A stretch of 64,000 nt of DNA from JAIXWP01 sp965247015 (GTDB lineage: Bacteria; Bacteroidota; Bacteroidia; Flavobacteriales_D; Sanyastnellaceae). The translations under genes and the position numbers were made by a program. The DNA lies in NCBI GenBank assembly GCA_965247015.1, contig CBDFGG010000002.1, positions 124,001 through 188,000 of the forward strand. Direction: 5' to 3'. A model generated the notes under the pieces. The model was not told the origin of the DNA, ran no database searches, and was given only the letters and a program-made list of their open reading frames with translations. Positions 51,620 to 59,670 of the stretch are shown one piece after another (the first letter of the stretch is position 1; every line of letters begins with the position of its first letter).

Positions 51620-52941
51620 AGAATAGCCAAAGCATAGCACTTGGAAGAGTTGATTGGGGAACGGTCATTTTATATGTTGTACTAGTTCTATTCGGCTGGA
51701 TGAATATTTATAGCGCGGCCTATGACTCATCGCAACCCATGATTTTGGATTTCGATAAAGAATACGGACGACAAGCCATTTGGATTCTAGTCTCTTTCTT
51801 TTTGGCGCTGTTTGTACTCTATGTTGAAGGCGATTTTTTCAATAAATTCTCTCCATTTATATATGGCTTTTTCGTGCTTCTTCTAGGATTAGTTTTAGTC
51901 ATAGGTAAAGAGGTAAATGGGGCCAAAGCGTGGTTTGGAGTAGGAGCGTTTGGTATTCAACCATCGGAGTTTTCTAAAATTGGTGTCAGTCTTTTATTAG
52001 CAAAATATATTTCCTCGACTGGTGCAAAATTCAAGACGTGGAAGACGAGAATTATTGCAGCGGCCATCATTGGTTTGCCGGCGGGGCTTATTCTTTTGCA
52101 GCCCGACGTTGGATCGGTATTGACATTTGTAGCATTCATTTTCGCGATGTATCGCGAAGGATTGTCGGGTAACGTTCTCATCATTGGCCTCGGTGCTATC
52201 GTGTTCGGTGTACTTAGCATTGTGAGCGGTGCAGGCTCTATTGATTTCCCTTTCGCAGGTGAGCAAGGTGGAATCTATTTGCTCATTCTGATTGTTGCAC
52301 TTTTAGCCATTGGATCTCTAGTAGTGGTAAAGAATTTTATCGTTCCTAGAAATAGAAAAACGCTTTATTGGATCATCGGTATCTCTGCTACTGCAAGTAT
52401 CATGTTCTCCTTCTCCGTAAGTTATATTGTGGAAAATGTCTTGGAGGCCCACCACCGAGAAAGGATATATGTGATGCTATCCATGCCTGTCGAAAGAGAA
52501 GGTGCAGCCTACAACAGTGAGATGGCCAAAATCACGGTTGGCTCTGGAGGCTTTATTGGTAAAGGCTTTTTGGAAGGACCAATGACACAAAACAATTACG
52601 TTCCAGAACAATGGACGGATTTTATTTTTAGCGCTGTAGCAGAGGAATGGGGCTTCATTGGAAGTTTAATCGTGATTGGATTATTTATTTATCTCATCAT
52701 TCGCATCATCAATATGGCTGAGCGACAACGATCGCAATTCTCCCGAGTTTACGGGTATTGCGTAGCCAGTATTTTGTTTTTTCACTTGATGATTAATGTT
52801 GGGATGGTAATCGGATTGGCGCCAATCATTGGTATTCCACTTCCATTCTTTAGTTACGGAGGATCATCACTCATGGGCTTTACCTTATTGTTATTTATCT
52901 TCCTCCGCCTAGATGCTGAACGCTTAAGCGCATTCAGATAA
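51616..52941 (+). CDS. rodA: Peptidoglycan glycosyltransferase, SEDS family
   Basis: 441 residues, overlapping mrdA by 4 bp (ATGA). It has about ten membrane helices and the SEDS signatures GAKAWFGVGAFGIQPSEFSK and GIPLPFFSYGGSSLMGF. It is longer than E. coli RodA (370), with an extra segment near 205-255 of two hydrophobic stretches and a linker. It polymerises glycan strands that PBP2 cross-links. Last gene of the mre cluster; a -7 box for mlaE begins 13 bases after the stop. Confidence 0.95.
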   Translation: MKNSQSIALGRVDWGTVILYVVLVLFGWMNIYSAAYDSSQPMILDFDKEYGRQAIWILVSFFLALFVLYVEGDFFNKFSPFIYGFFVLLLGLVLVIGKEVNGAKAWFGVGAFGIQPSEFSKIGVSLLLAKYISSTGAKFKTWKTRIIAAAIIGLPAGLILLQPDVGSVLTFVAFIFAMYREGLSGNVLIIGLGAIVFGVLSIVSGAGSIDFPFAGEQGGIYLLILIVALLAIGSLVVVKNFIVPRNRKTLYWIIGISATASIMFSFSVSYIVENVLEAHHRERIYVMLSMPVEREGAAYNSEMAKITVGSGGFIGKGFLEGPMTQNNYVPEQWTDFIFSAVAEEWGFIGSLIVIGLFIYLIIRIINMAERQRSQFSRVYGYCVASILFFHLMINVGMVIGLAPIIGIPLPFFSYGGSSLMGFTLLLFIFLRLDAERLSAFR

Positions 52942-52953
52942 ATCTTAAGTACT

Positions 52954-52961
52954 TATCTTTG
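52954..52961 (+). promoter_or_regulatory. -7 box TATCTTTG for mlaE, possibly leaderless
   Basis: Exact consensus, five bases before the TTG at 52967 chosen as the mlaE start. Confidence 0.45.
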
Positions 52962-52966
52962 CTACG

Positions 52967-53710
52967 TTGACCAATATCTATAAACATATCGGCCGGTACA
53001 CATTGATGCTTGTCAATGTATTCACGCGCCCTGAAAAAGGGAAGCTGTATCGCAAACTTATCATTGACGAAATCGATAAGATTGGGATTCAATCTCTCGG
53101 TATTGTAGCGCTTCTTGCATTGTTTATGGGAGCGGTTGTTACACTTCAGACCGCTGCAAATATTGATAGCGGCTGGATTCCAAAATGGACCATTGGTTTC
53201 ACAACACGCCAAACGATGATTCTGGAGTTTTCTTCGACCATTGTTTGTCTTATTCTAAGTGGTAAAGTCGGAAGTAATATTGCATCTGAAATTGGGACGA
53301 TGCGCATCACTGAACAGATTGATGCTATGGATATCATTGGTGTCAACTCTGCGAGTTATTTAGTGCTGCCAAAAATCATTGCGTCGATTATCATTTTTCC
53401 ATTTATGGTAGTCATTGCAATGGCATGCGGAATCACCGCTGGCGCGCTCATTGGGACATCAACAGGAGTTATTTCTTTGACGGATTATGAATATGGTTTG
53501 ACTTATTCATTTGAGCCTTTTCAAGTTTCATACACGCTTATCAAATCTGTCGTCTTCGCATTTATCATCACTAGCGTTTCTTCCTATCACGGATATTACA
53601 CAAAAGGTGGGGCACTCGAAGTTGGTCAGAGTTCGACAAGAGCAGTGGTATATAGCATCATCCTCATTATGATTTCGAATTATATCATCACTCAATTGCT
53701 TCTGTTATGA
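52967..53710 (+). CDS. mlaE: Lipid-asymmetry ABC transporter permease (MlaE/YrbE family)
   Basis: 247 residues from TTG 52967. The first ATG (53006) would remove the conserved HIGRYTLML segment, and no ATG precedes it before a stop at 52946, so the TTG is preferred. About five membrane segments and the family motifs GAVVTLQTA and RITEQIDAMDIIGVN are present. With MlaF it moves phospholipids between the membranes. Its stop overlaps mlaF by 4 bp. The MlaD substrate-binding partner does not follow here. Confidence 0.88.
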   Translation: MTNIYKHIGRYTLMLVNVFTRPEKGKLYRKLIIDEIDKIGIQSLGIVALLALFMGAVVTLQTAANIDSGWIPKWTIGFTTRQTMILEFSSTIVCLILSGKVGSNIASEIGTMRITEQIDAMDIIGVNSASYLVLPKIIASIIIFPFMVVIAMACGITAGALIGTSTGVISLTDYEYGLTYSFEPFQVSYTLIKSVVFAFIITSVSSYHGYYTKGGALEVGQSSTRAVVYSIILIMISNYIITQLLLL

Positions 53711-54471
53711 TTCAGGTAAAAGACATATCAAAGAGCTTTGAGTCAAATGATGTTTTGAAAAATATCACGATCGACTTTCATCCGGGAAAGGTCAATTTTA
53801 TCATTGGTCGAAGTGGTTCTGGAAAATCAGTACTCACGAAGTGTATCGTGGGATTGATGGAAGTCAATAAAGGTGAGATTCTTTTTGACGGTAGAAATTT
53901 CACCGCCATGGATCGATGGGATCGCAGAGGCATTCGTCAGGAAATGGGAATGCTATTTCAAGGCAGTGCCTTGTTTGATAGTATGACGGTGGAGGAGAAT
54001 GTAATGTTTCCTTTGAAAATGTTTAGCAACATGACTAAAAAGGAAATGCAAACCAGAGTCGATTTTTGTTTGGAGCGCGTAAATCTAGCGGGGAAAAACA
54101 AACTATTCCCTAGCGAAATTTCAGGCGGTATGCAGAAGAGAACTGGTATCGCTCGTGCTATTTCCATGAATCCAAAATATCTTTTCTGTGATGAGCCCAA
54201 TAGCGGACTCGATCCTGAAACGGCTATTGTCATTGATAATCTTATCAAGGAAATTACTTACGAGTTTAATATTACTACGGTGGTAGTAAGTCATGACATG
54301 AATTCTGTAATTGAAATCGGAGATTTCATCAATTTCATTTACAAAGGCGAAATGTGTTGGCAGGGCGATCGCAGTCAGATTCTTCGTTCGGATAATGATA
54401 TCCTCAACAACTTCGTATTTCCATCTGAGTTCATGAAGGAAATCAAGGATGTGCTGCGCCGTGAGAGGTAG
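53707..54471 (+). CDS. mlaF: Lipid-asymmetry ABC transporter ATPase (MlaF family)
   Basis: 254 residues. Walker A GRSGSGKS at 34-41, signature ISGGMQKR, Walker B YLFCDEPNSGLDPETA, and switch VVSHDMN. The MLFQGSALFDSMTVEENV segment is typical of MlaF. It overlaps mlaE by 4 bp. Together they form the inner-membrane engine of a phospholipid transport system that needs MlaD- and MlaC-type partners elsewhere. Confidence 0.93.
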   Translation: MIQVKDISKSFESNDVLKNITIDFHPGKVNFIIGRSGSGKSVLTKCIVGLMEVNKGEILFDGRNFTAMDRWDRRGIRQEMGMLFQGSALFDSMTVEENVMFPLKMFSNMTKKEMQTRVDFCLERVNLAGKNKLFPSEISGGMQKRTGIARAISMNPKYLFCDEPNSGLDPETAIVIDNLIKEITYEFNITTVVVSHDMNSVIEIGDFINFIYKGEMCWQGDRSQILRSDNDILNNFVFPSEFMKEIKDVLRRER

Positions 54472-54550
54472 CTATTTCGTTAATTTTTAAGTCGATAATT
54501 GTGTGCCCCGAATAAATGTCTTAAATTCGGTTGTTGCTTAACACCACACG

Positions 54551-55192
54551 ATGAACACACTCTACGCGATTATACTTGGCAGTACTAGTCTTTTTATTAG
54601 TTTTTTCCCTTCTTCTAATTCAGAAATGCCAGAGGCAAAGGAGCGCATCATGGCCATTGTTCTTTCTGTAGATTCACTTGATGTTAAGGGAGGGAAAACC
54701 TTATATGAAGTTTGCTTGGGTTATGAGCTAGCAGGTCGCCAATTTGCGTCATGTGCTCCAATGATGCTAAAAGACTCATTGTTTGCGGGAGACAGAGTGG
54801 TGATAGATGTTGATGCTGATGAGCCAGAGTCTTGGAAGTATAAAGAATTTCTACCTGGGGCAACATTAAGCGGCGATAGTTTATTAGTTACTGGCTGGGT
54901 AGAGGGCAGAGGGGAAGAACCACTGAAAATTAATATCACACAGCCGACCGATACGCGAGAGCTGACCTTCCAAAGTGATTTGTATTATTTCGTCGTGGAT
55001 CACTTGACAGGATCGCAAATCAAGTTTCAGGGTATTGGAGAAAAGTCGAAGACCTTCCACGTTCACCGTGCGATTATTGGAACGCCAGCTATAGTCTATC
55101 TGGATTTAAATTTTGATCAAGAAACAATCGCTTCTGAAGCAGATTTAGTTTTTGACAAAGCACAAGACAATTGGATATTCAAAGTGAAATAA
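54551..55192 (+). CDS. Hypothetical exported protein
   Basis: 213 residues. The N-terminus (TLYAIILGSTSLFISFFPSS) is a plausible signal peptide or anchor. The remainder is acidic and beta-rich, with repeated beta-strand-like stretches (GDRVVIDVDADEPE, GDSLLVTGWVEG, TFHVHRAIIGTPAIVYLDL). I do not recognise a family. It lies between mlaF and a tiny lipoprotein gene that has its own -7 box 8 bases after the stop. No function can be given. Confidence 0.65.
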   Translation: MNTLYAIILGSTSLFISFFPSSNSEMPEAKERIMAIVLSVDSLDVKGGKTLYEVCLGYELAGRQFASCAPMMLKDSLFAGDRVVIDVDADEPESWKYKEFLPGATLSGDSLLVTGWVEGRGEEPLKINITQPTDTRELTFQSDLYYFVVDHLTGSQIKFQGIGEKSKTFHVHRAIIGTPAIVYLDLNFDQETIASEADLVFDKAQDNWIFKVK

Positions 55193-55199
55193 TTCGCTT

Positions 55200-55207
55200 T
55201 ATCTTTG
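55200..55207 (+). promoter_or_regulatory. -7 box TATCTTTG before the small lipoprotein gene
   Basis: Exact TAnnTTTG match four bases before ATG 55212, predicting a leaderless or near-leaderless transcript. Confidence 0.5.
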
Positions 55208-55211
55208 AGGT

Positions 55212-55343
55212 ATGAAGAAAGCAATATTCATTTTAGCACTTCTAGGACTAATTGCCACAAGCTGTGCAAGCAATAAGAAAAATCGCTGTAACACCTGTCC
55301 GAAGTGGGAAGATAGAGTTGAAACAGTGGGTGAGGTGAAGTGA
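55212..55343 (+). CDS. Tiny cysteine-containing lipoprotein
   Basis: 43 residues, below most gene-finder cut-offs. The signal peptide MKKAIFILALLGLIATSC ends in lipobox ATSC, giving lipidated C18. The mature part is only 26 residues and contains a C-N-T-C-P motif (NRCNTCPKW). Evidence for a real gene: an exact -7 box four bases upstream, the coherent signal sequence, and a GTGA overlap with the SprT-like gene. From memory, similarly short Bacteroidota lipoproteins share the NRCNTCPKW string, which supports conservation. The C-x2-C pair could bind metal or form a disulfide. Role unknown. Confidence 0.75.
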   Translation: MKKAIFILALLGLIATSCASNKKNRCNTCPKWEDRVETVGEVK

Positions 55344-55963
55344 AAAATTCAACAAATTTAGAGTCTGCATTAGAGCGCTTTTTACCGGAGAGTGCCTTGA
55401 AACTCGCATGCGATAAATTGCGAGAGTATCCCCATCATTTAATTATTACGCAGCCTCGATCAACGAAGCATGGCGATTTTCGAACTGCGGGTCATCGCGG
55501 GGATCGACATGAAATTACAGTGAATGGTAACTTGAATAAGTATGCTTTCCTAGTTACACTGATGCATGAATTAGCGCACTTGGTTGCGCATGTAAAGTAT
55601 GGTCCGAAAATCAAACCACACGGCGAGGAATGGAAGCAAAGTTTCCGTGAAACCTTGGGTCCATTTTTAGAAACAGATGTCTTTCCTGGCCCCATTAGAG
55701 CTGCTTTGCGAATGTATCTCCGAGATCCAGGGGCAACTACTCATAGCGATTCGCGCTTGTTCTTGGAGCTCTCTCGTTATGATAAGATGAGTCCCAATGT
55801 GAAGCTATTAATAGATGTTCCAGAAGGCGCGTTGTTTATTTATGGAAGAGAACACCGTCTTTTCAAAAAAGGAACACAACTCCGCAAACGATTCCAATGC
55901 ACCGAAGTCAGCACTAATACAATCTATCTCTTCGACCCAGTAGCGAAGGTGATGGTGAAGTAG
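55340..55963 (+). CDS. SprT-like zinc-metalloprotease-fold protein
   Basis: 207 residues. GTG start 55340 overlaps the lipoprotein TGA (GTGA); no ATG suits. The zinc-binding HExxH motif is H76-E-L-A-H80 (TLMHELAHLVAH) and the third ligand is likely H94 in KPHGEEWKQ. SprT/Spartan-like proteins cleave DNA-bound proteins in eukaryotes; bacterial forms are poorly understood. There is no signal peptide, so it is cytoplasmic, in contrast to its lipoprotein partner. Regulation likely follows that of the lipoprotein through coupling. Confidence 0.85.
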   Translation: MKNSTNLESALERFLPESALKLACDKLREYPHHLIITQPRSTKHGDFRTAGHRGDRHEITVNGNLNKYAFLVTLMHELAHLVAHVKYGPKIKPHGEEWKQSFRETLGPFLETDVFPGPIRAALRMYLRDPGATTHSDSRLFLELSRYDKMSPNVKLLIDVPEGALFIYGREHRLFKKGTQLRKRFQCTEVSTNTIYLFDPVAKVMVK

Positions 55964-56062
55964 AACGATTCTCGATTCGGAATTCTATGCGAATGGCCGA
56001 AAGTGGAATAGAAAATTAGGATTTGAAGCATGCCTTTTTGTACCAGTCCTGCATTAAATGGG

Positions 56063-56104
56063 GGAAGGAAAAAAGAAAAACCCCATCACTTATGACGGGG
56101 TTTT
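56063..56104 (-). terminator. Terminator of the short T9SS gene
   Basis: AAAACCCC pairs with GGGGTTTT around an ATCACTTATGAC loop region; the minus-strand tail is TTTTTCTTTTTTCC. Confidence 0.7.
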
Positions 56105-56141
56105 ACCGATTTGTTTGGGTTAATTAAAATAGAATTTGATT

Positions 56142-56477
56142 CTATGTCTTTTGAAATTTCAATGTTTTTACTTTTCCACTCGCACCAGTAATTTGGATGA
56201 TGTAAATACCTCTACGAAGAGAATCTACTGCATCTAAACGAACAGCAACACATGCGTCGCCTTGAGTATCTGGCTTGATTTGAGAAATGATTTTACCTGT
56301 AAGGTCTTTGATCACCACCGTAATTTCTTCGTGAACGGGCTCATCAAATGTGAGGGTCGCTTTCGATTCTACTGGGTTCGGTGAAATAGAGGCAGTAGCT
56401 ATTGGGTTATTGCTTTGGGCAATACCTGCTACGCTCATCAATAGGGCGGTAAATAAGAATAGTATTTGTTTCTTCAT
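56142..56477 (-). CDS. Short protein consisting of a signal peptide and a T9SS sorting domain
   Basis: 111 residues. Signal peptide about 1-20 (ILFLFTALLMSVAGIAQ), then almost at once a type A sorting domain: SISPNPVESKATLTF, VVIKDLTGKIISQI, LRRGIYIIQITGASGKV and LKFQKT. Only about ten residues precede the domain, so there is no conventional cargo. A single cysteine lies in GDACVAV. It has its own terminator. It could be a small surface protein, a competitor or regulator of the secretion system, or a relic of a longer gene. Confidence 0.8.
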   Translation of the reverse strand: MKKQILFLFTALLMSVAGIAQSNNPIATASISPNPVESKATLTFDEPVHEEITVVIKDLTGKIISQIKPDTQGDACVAVRLDAVDSLRRGIYIIQITGASGKVKTLKFQKT

Positions 56478-56606
56478 ATACCTGGGGTTTTATAGTTTCA
56501 AAGCAAACACCTTGCCTCTTATTTATAAAACGGATAACAAATATAATGGTTTCATTTCAAATTGAAAAAGAAACCTAACAGAATGTTCTTGTTGATTTAC
56601 AGTATT

Positions 56607-58685
56607 TTAAAACTGCCATCTCAATTGGACGGTCACGTCGCCGCGGCGATTGCCGGCGATTTCATTGGTGCCACTGCTGATTACGCTGCGATCGGTGTAG
56701 ATCCATTGCGCGTAGCGCACCCAAAGGTCCACGCCTCTTTTTACATCCCACTTGATCAATCCATACATGCGCTGCCCTTGGCCATAATAACCAGGAATGC
56801 TAAAGGCATATAGTACATCAGATTCGTATGCGTAAATTCTAGTATCGTAAGACGGGGTGTTGAACAGAGCGTAACGAACATTCAAGCTAATTTTCGATCC
56901 CATCTTTTTCCAGATCACATCCTGATAGCACATGAATCCACTCGCACGACCCTCATTCTCTTTGTCATAAACGTTCCATTCCAAGCGGCTACGCATCTGC
57001 ACGTTTGGGTGCGGTTGATAGGTGGCATTTACTCTGAAATTTTGCTGTCGCTCTGGAACAGGATAATCAATCAGCTCTCCTTCTTCGCCTGCATCCTCAC
57101 TGCCATTGCGCACACGATAACGGATATAAAAATCTTGTTTTCTATCAGGCTTGTAATTCAGCTGGAATAAATAATCACTGTTTCGAGAAGGCGCTTGCAC
57201 ATTAAATCGTAACCAAGGATAAACGATCTGATCACTGTAAGCTGTGAGTGTCCAACCTTTTGCAGTGTTGGCTTCCATTCCCACAAACAAACCTCTTTCA
57301 TTTTGCGGAGTGGTACTTTCAGCAAAAACATTGAAGTATTGTACTTGATAATCTTTTGCAAAATGGCGATGCAGTGCACTCACAGAAATTCGAGGATGTA
57401 TTGAAGCAATCATCCCATTCAAAGTAGCAAGCCCTCCATTGGCGCTACGGGAAACCTCTCCGAAGAAATTGAAGTTTCTAAATACCTTTTGATAATCGAA
57501 TCCAATGTTGGTGTTCTCGCGTCCAGAGAAGCGATAGATCTGATATAATTGTGCTCGCGGCTGAAGTTCACTAGAGTATTCGAGTCGCGCCGCGGTCAAG
57601 CCTGCACTGAATGTTCTGGTAGAGTATTTAATATTTCCAGCATAAATTCTTTCGTCGATGGTGTGTTTATCTGCAAGTTCATTTGCTGTTCTGTGAAAGC
57701 CACTATTCAGTAAGCTTGAAACGATTATGTTGTCATCTGTAATGGTGGTATCTTCAATGGATACCACATTGCCATCCATTTTTTTGATAGATGCTAGAGC
57801 AGTGATTTCAAATTTTCCAAGTGCGATGGTAGTGCCTGCTCCTCTCAAATACAAACTCTCATTTACTGAAGAATAAGGACGCAGTCCTTGCGCATTCTTT
57901 TTCACATTCATAACGAATGGAGATTTTCCAAATCCCAATCCATTCCAAAAGGTGAGTCCTTGACCAAACTGTGCTTGAAAGTCGCCCAGCGCAATGGCTT
58001 TGATGCGATTGTTATTTCGGATAAATAAATGTGCGCTGTAAAAATCAGGACCATTATTTAAACTTTCACCAGCGTCTTTTTCCATTGTGAAACCTGCAGA
58101 AATATTTTTTCTATAGGTGAATCGATACCTGCTAAACATGTAGTCTGGACTCCCCAAAAAGTCAGCAGCTTCTCCAGAAACCTCATCTGGTAAATATCCT
58201 TTTTGTTTTTGAAGCGTTCGTCTGTAGCGCAAGAAAAGGTCACTATTTCCTTCTTTAAAAATATTTTTCCAAGAAAAATCTTCTAGCATTCCAGCCGCTT
58301 GAACGGTCACAAAAGGTTGAATAAGACGAATGGTGTTAAGGTCAAATCCACGAATAGATTGTACTTCATAAATGCTGCGCAATGCACCGAAAGTTGCAAT
58401 GTGTTTTTGAAGTGCATTTATCTGTATGTCTGTCAATAAATAGAGCTCGCGTAAATCTTCAGCGCTAGCCCGATTGAGATTGATGGGATGCTCGTAGTAA
58501 TAAGTGAGGTCTTCGAAGAGGTTGGTGTAATCCAGCTCTACTGTTTCATCCAGTGTGGATACAATTACTTCGATGCGTTGCTCAATAATATTTTGCTTGT
58601 TTAAATCTTGATCAGGCTGAGCAAACGCGGCAGCGCTCGCTAGAAGCAAGACGACAAGAGCGAATATTTTTTTCAAGAAAATCAT
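56607..58685 (-). CDS. Outer-membrane beta-barrel protein with N-terminal helix-hairpin-helix repeats
   Basis: 692 residues. Signal peptide (IFALVVLLLASAAAFAQ). Residues about 65-130 contain two HhH-like motifs: INLNRASAEDLRELYLLTD and FGALRSIYEVQSIRGFD. That is the pattern of ComEA-type DNA-binding proteins. The rest has the alternating pattern of an outer-membrane barrel, with aromatic girdles and a terminal WQF. It overlaps the PorV-like gene by one base, so the two are translationally coupled. Known in Bacteroidota as a conserved family; role not established. DNA contact is plausible but unproven. Confidence 0.82.
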   Translation of the reverse strand: MIFLKKIFALVVLLLASAAAFAQPDQDLNKQNIIEQRIEVIVSTLDETVELDYTNLFEDLTYYYEHPINLNRASAEDLRELYLLTDIQINALQKHIATFGALRSIYEVQSIRGFDLNTIRLIQPFVTVQAAGMLEDFSWKNIFKEGNSDLFLRYRRTLQKQKGYLPDEVSGEAADFLGSPDYMFSRYRFTYRKNISAGFTMEKDAGESLNNGPDFYSAHLFIRNNNRIKAIALGDFQAQFGQGLTFWNGLGFGKSPFVMNVKKNAQGLRPYSSVNESLYLRGAGTTIALGKFEITALASIKKMDGNVVSIEDTTITDDNIIVSSLLNSGFHRTANELADKHTIDERIYAGNIKYSTRTFSAGLTAARLEYSSELQPRAQLYQIYRFSGRENTNIGFDYQKVFRNFNFFGEVSRSANGGLATLNGMIASIHPRISVSALHRHFAKDYQVQYFNVFAESTTPQNERGLFVGMEANTAKGWTLTAYSDQIVYPWLRFNVQAPSRNSDYLFQLNYKPDRKQDFYIRYRVRNGSEDAGEEGELIDYPVPERQQNFRVNATYQPHPNVQMRSRLEWNVYDKENEGRASGFMCYQDVIWKKMGSKISLNVRYALFNTPSYDTRIYAYESDVLYAFSIPGYYGQGQRMYGLIKWDVKRGVDLWVRYAQWIYTDRSVISSGTNEIAGNRRGDVTVQLRWQF

Positions 58686-59500
58686 TAGAAACCTTTAGGG
58701 CAATAAGACAATGCAATTTGTGGCGAAAACCCTAAGGCGCTGTGATAAGAAGCAGAAATATCCGCTTTGAAATTTTGATTTCTCCAACCAAATCCAAAAG
58801 CACTTAATGTTGGATTAGAAGCAAACCCAGCGCGCACTACGAAAGCATCTACAATGAAATATTCTATGGCGCCAGATCCAACAACTTTTTGCTGTGTGGT
58901 TTGCTGCACTTGGCCACTCAATTGTACTTTTTTGGAAAAAACATAAGTTGCTCCCATTCGAAGTGTCGAGGGTGCGCGCTCGTCATTGTAGTCAGCGATT
59001 TTTGCACGATTCGCATTTTCAATATGTCCAGCAAGGATGAGCGATTTATTTAACATGTATCGGAATCCTCCTTCTACAGAAAAAGCACGACTCACTCCGT
59101 AGCCTTCTGCAATGCGCAGACTGTGGTAATTCATTTGTACACCTACGGAAAATTTCTCTCCCAATTTCATAGCGTAAGAAAGTCCCGACTTGGCTTGTGT
59201 AAAAGCACTATATCCAAAGCTTTGATAAGCCAAGCCAAATACGCCTTTTCCAACAGGAGTGGCTAAAGTAATTCCTCGGTCACCGAGTTCTTTAATCATG
59301 AAACGATTTTGATAATACGCTCCCGCAGTAAATGATTTTAAATCTGCAAGACCTGCTTGGTTATGAAAGGTAGACCACTCATCGTTGAGAGTTACAGATG
59401 TTCCCGCAAGTCCTGCTGCACGGGCACCCTCAGCGCTTTGCGCATACATCACCACCGAGCATAATATTCCCAAAAGGGTAGTAAGAATTTTATTGATCAA
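58685..59500 (-). CDS. PorV/PorQ-like outer-membrane protein
   Basis: 271 residues. Signal peptide (TLLGILCSVVMYAQ), then the FadL/PorV-type start with SAEGARAAGLAGTSVTLNDEWSTFHNQAGLADL, followed by about a dozen amphipathic strands. It ends in CPKGF. The N-terminal signature is shared by PorV and PorQ, T9SS-linked outer-membrane proteins; which one (or neither) cannot be decided. It is the first gene of the minus-strand pair, and its stop overlaps the HhH-barrel gene by one base. Confidence 0.8.
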   Translation of the reverse strand: MINKILTTLLGILCSVVMYAQSAEGARAAGLAGTSVTLNDEWSTFHNQAGLADLKSFTAGAYYQNRFMIKELGDRGITLATPVGKGVFGLAYQSFGYSAFTQAKSGLSYAMKLGEKFSVGVQMNYHSLRIAEGYGVSRAFSVEGGFRYMLNKSLILAGHIENANRAKIADYNDERAPSTLRMGATYVFSKKVQLSGQVQQTTQQKVVGSGAIEYFIVDAFVVRAGFASNPTLSAFGFGWRNQNFKADISASYHSALGFSPQIALSYCPKGF

Positions 59501-59619
59501 GGCTAAAAAGAATAGGTGGTGAAAGTAGTTAAAATTTTGAGAATATAATCTCTGAAACCCAACACTGTTGTAGGATAAAAATAGGTAGGTGTGAAATGTA
59601 CACTAAGTAAAATTATTGT

Positions 59620-59627
59620 TATCTTTG
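59620..59627 (+). promoter_or_regulatory. -7 box TATCTTTG for the large T9SS protein
   Basis: Exact consensus 44 nt before ATG 59671, giving a leader of about 35 nt. Confidence 0.5.
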
Positions 59628-59670
59628 AGTTACTGTATAACCAAATACATTATAACCAAACCAATCACAA

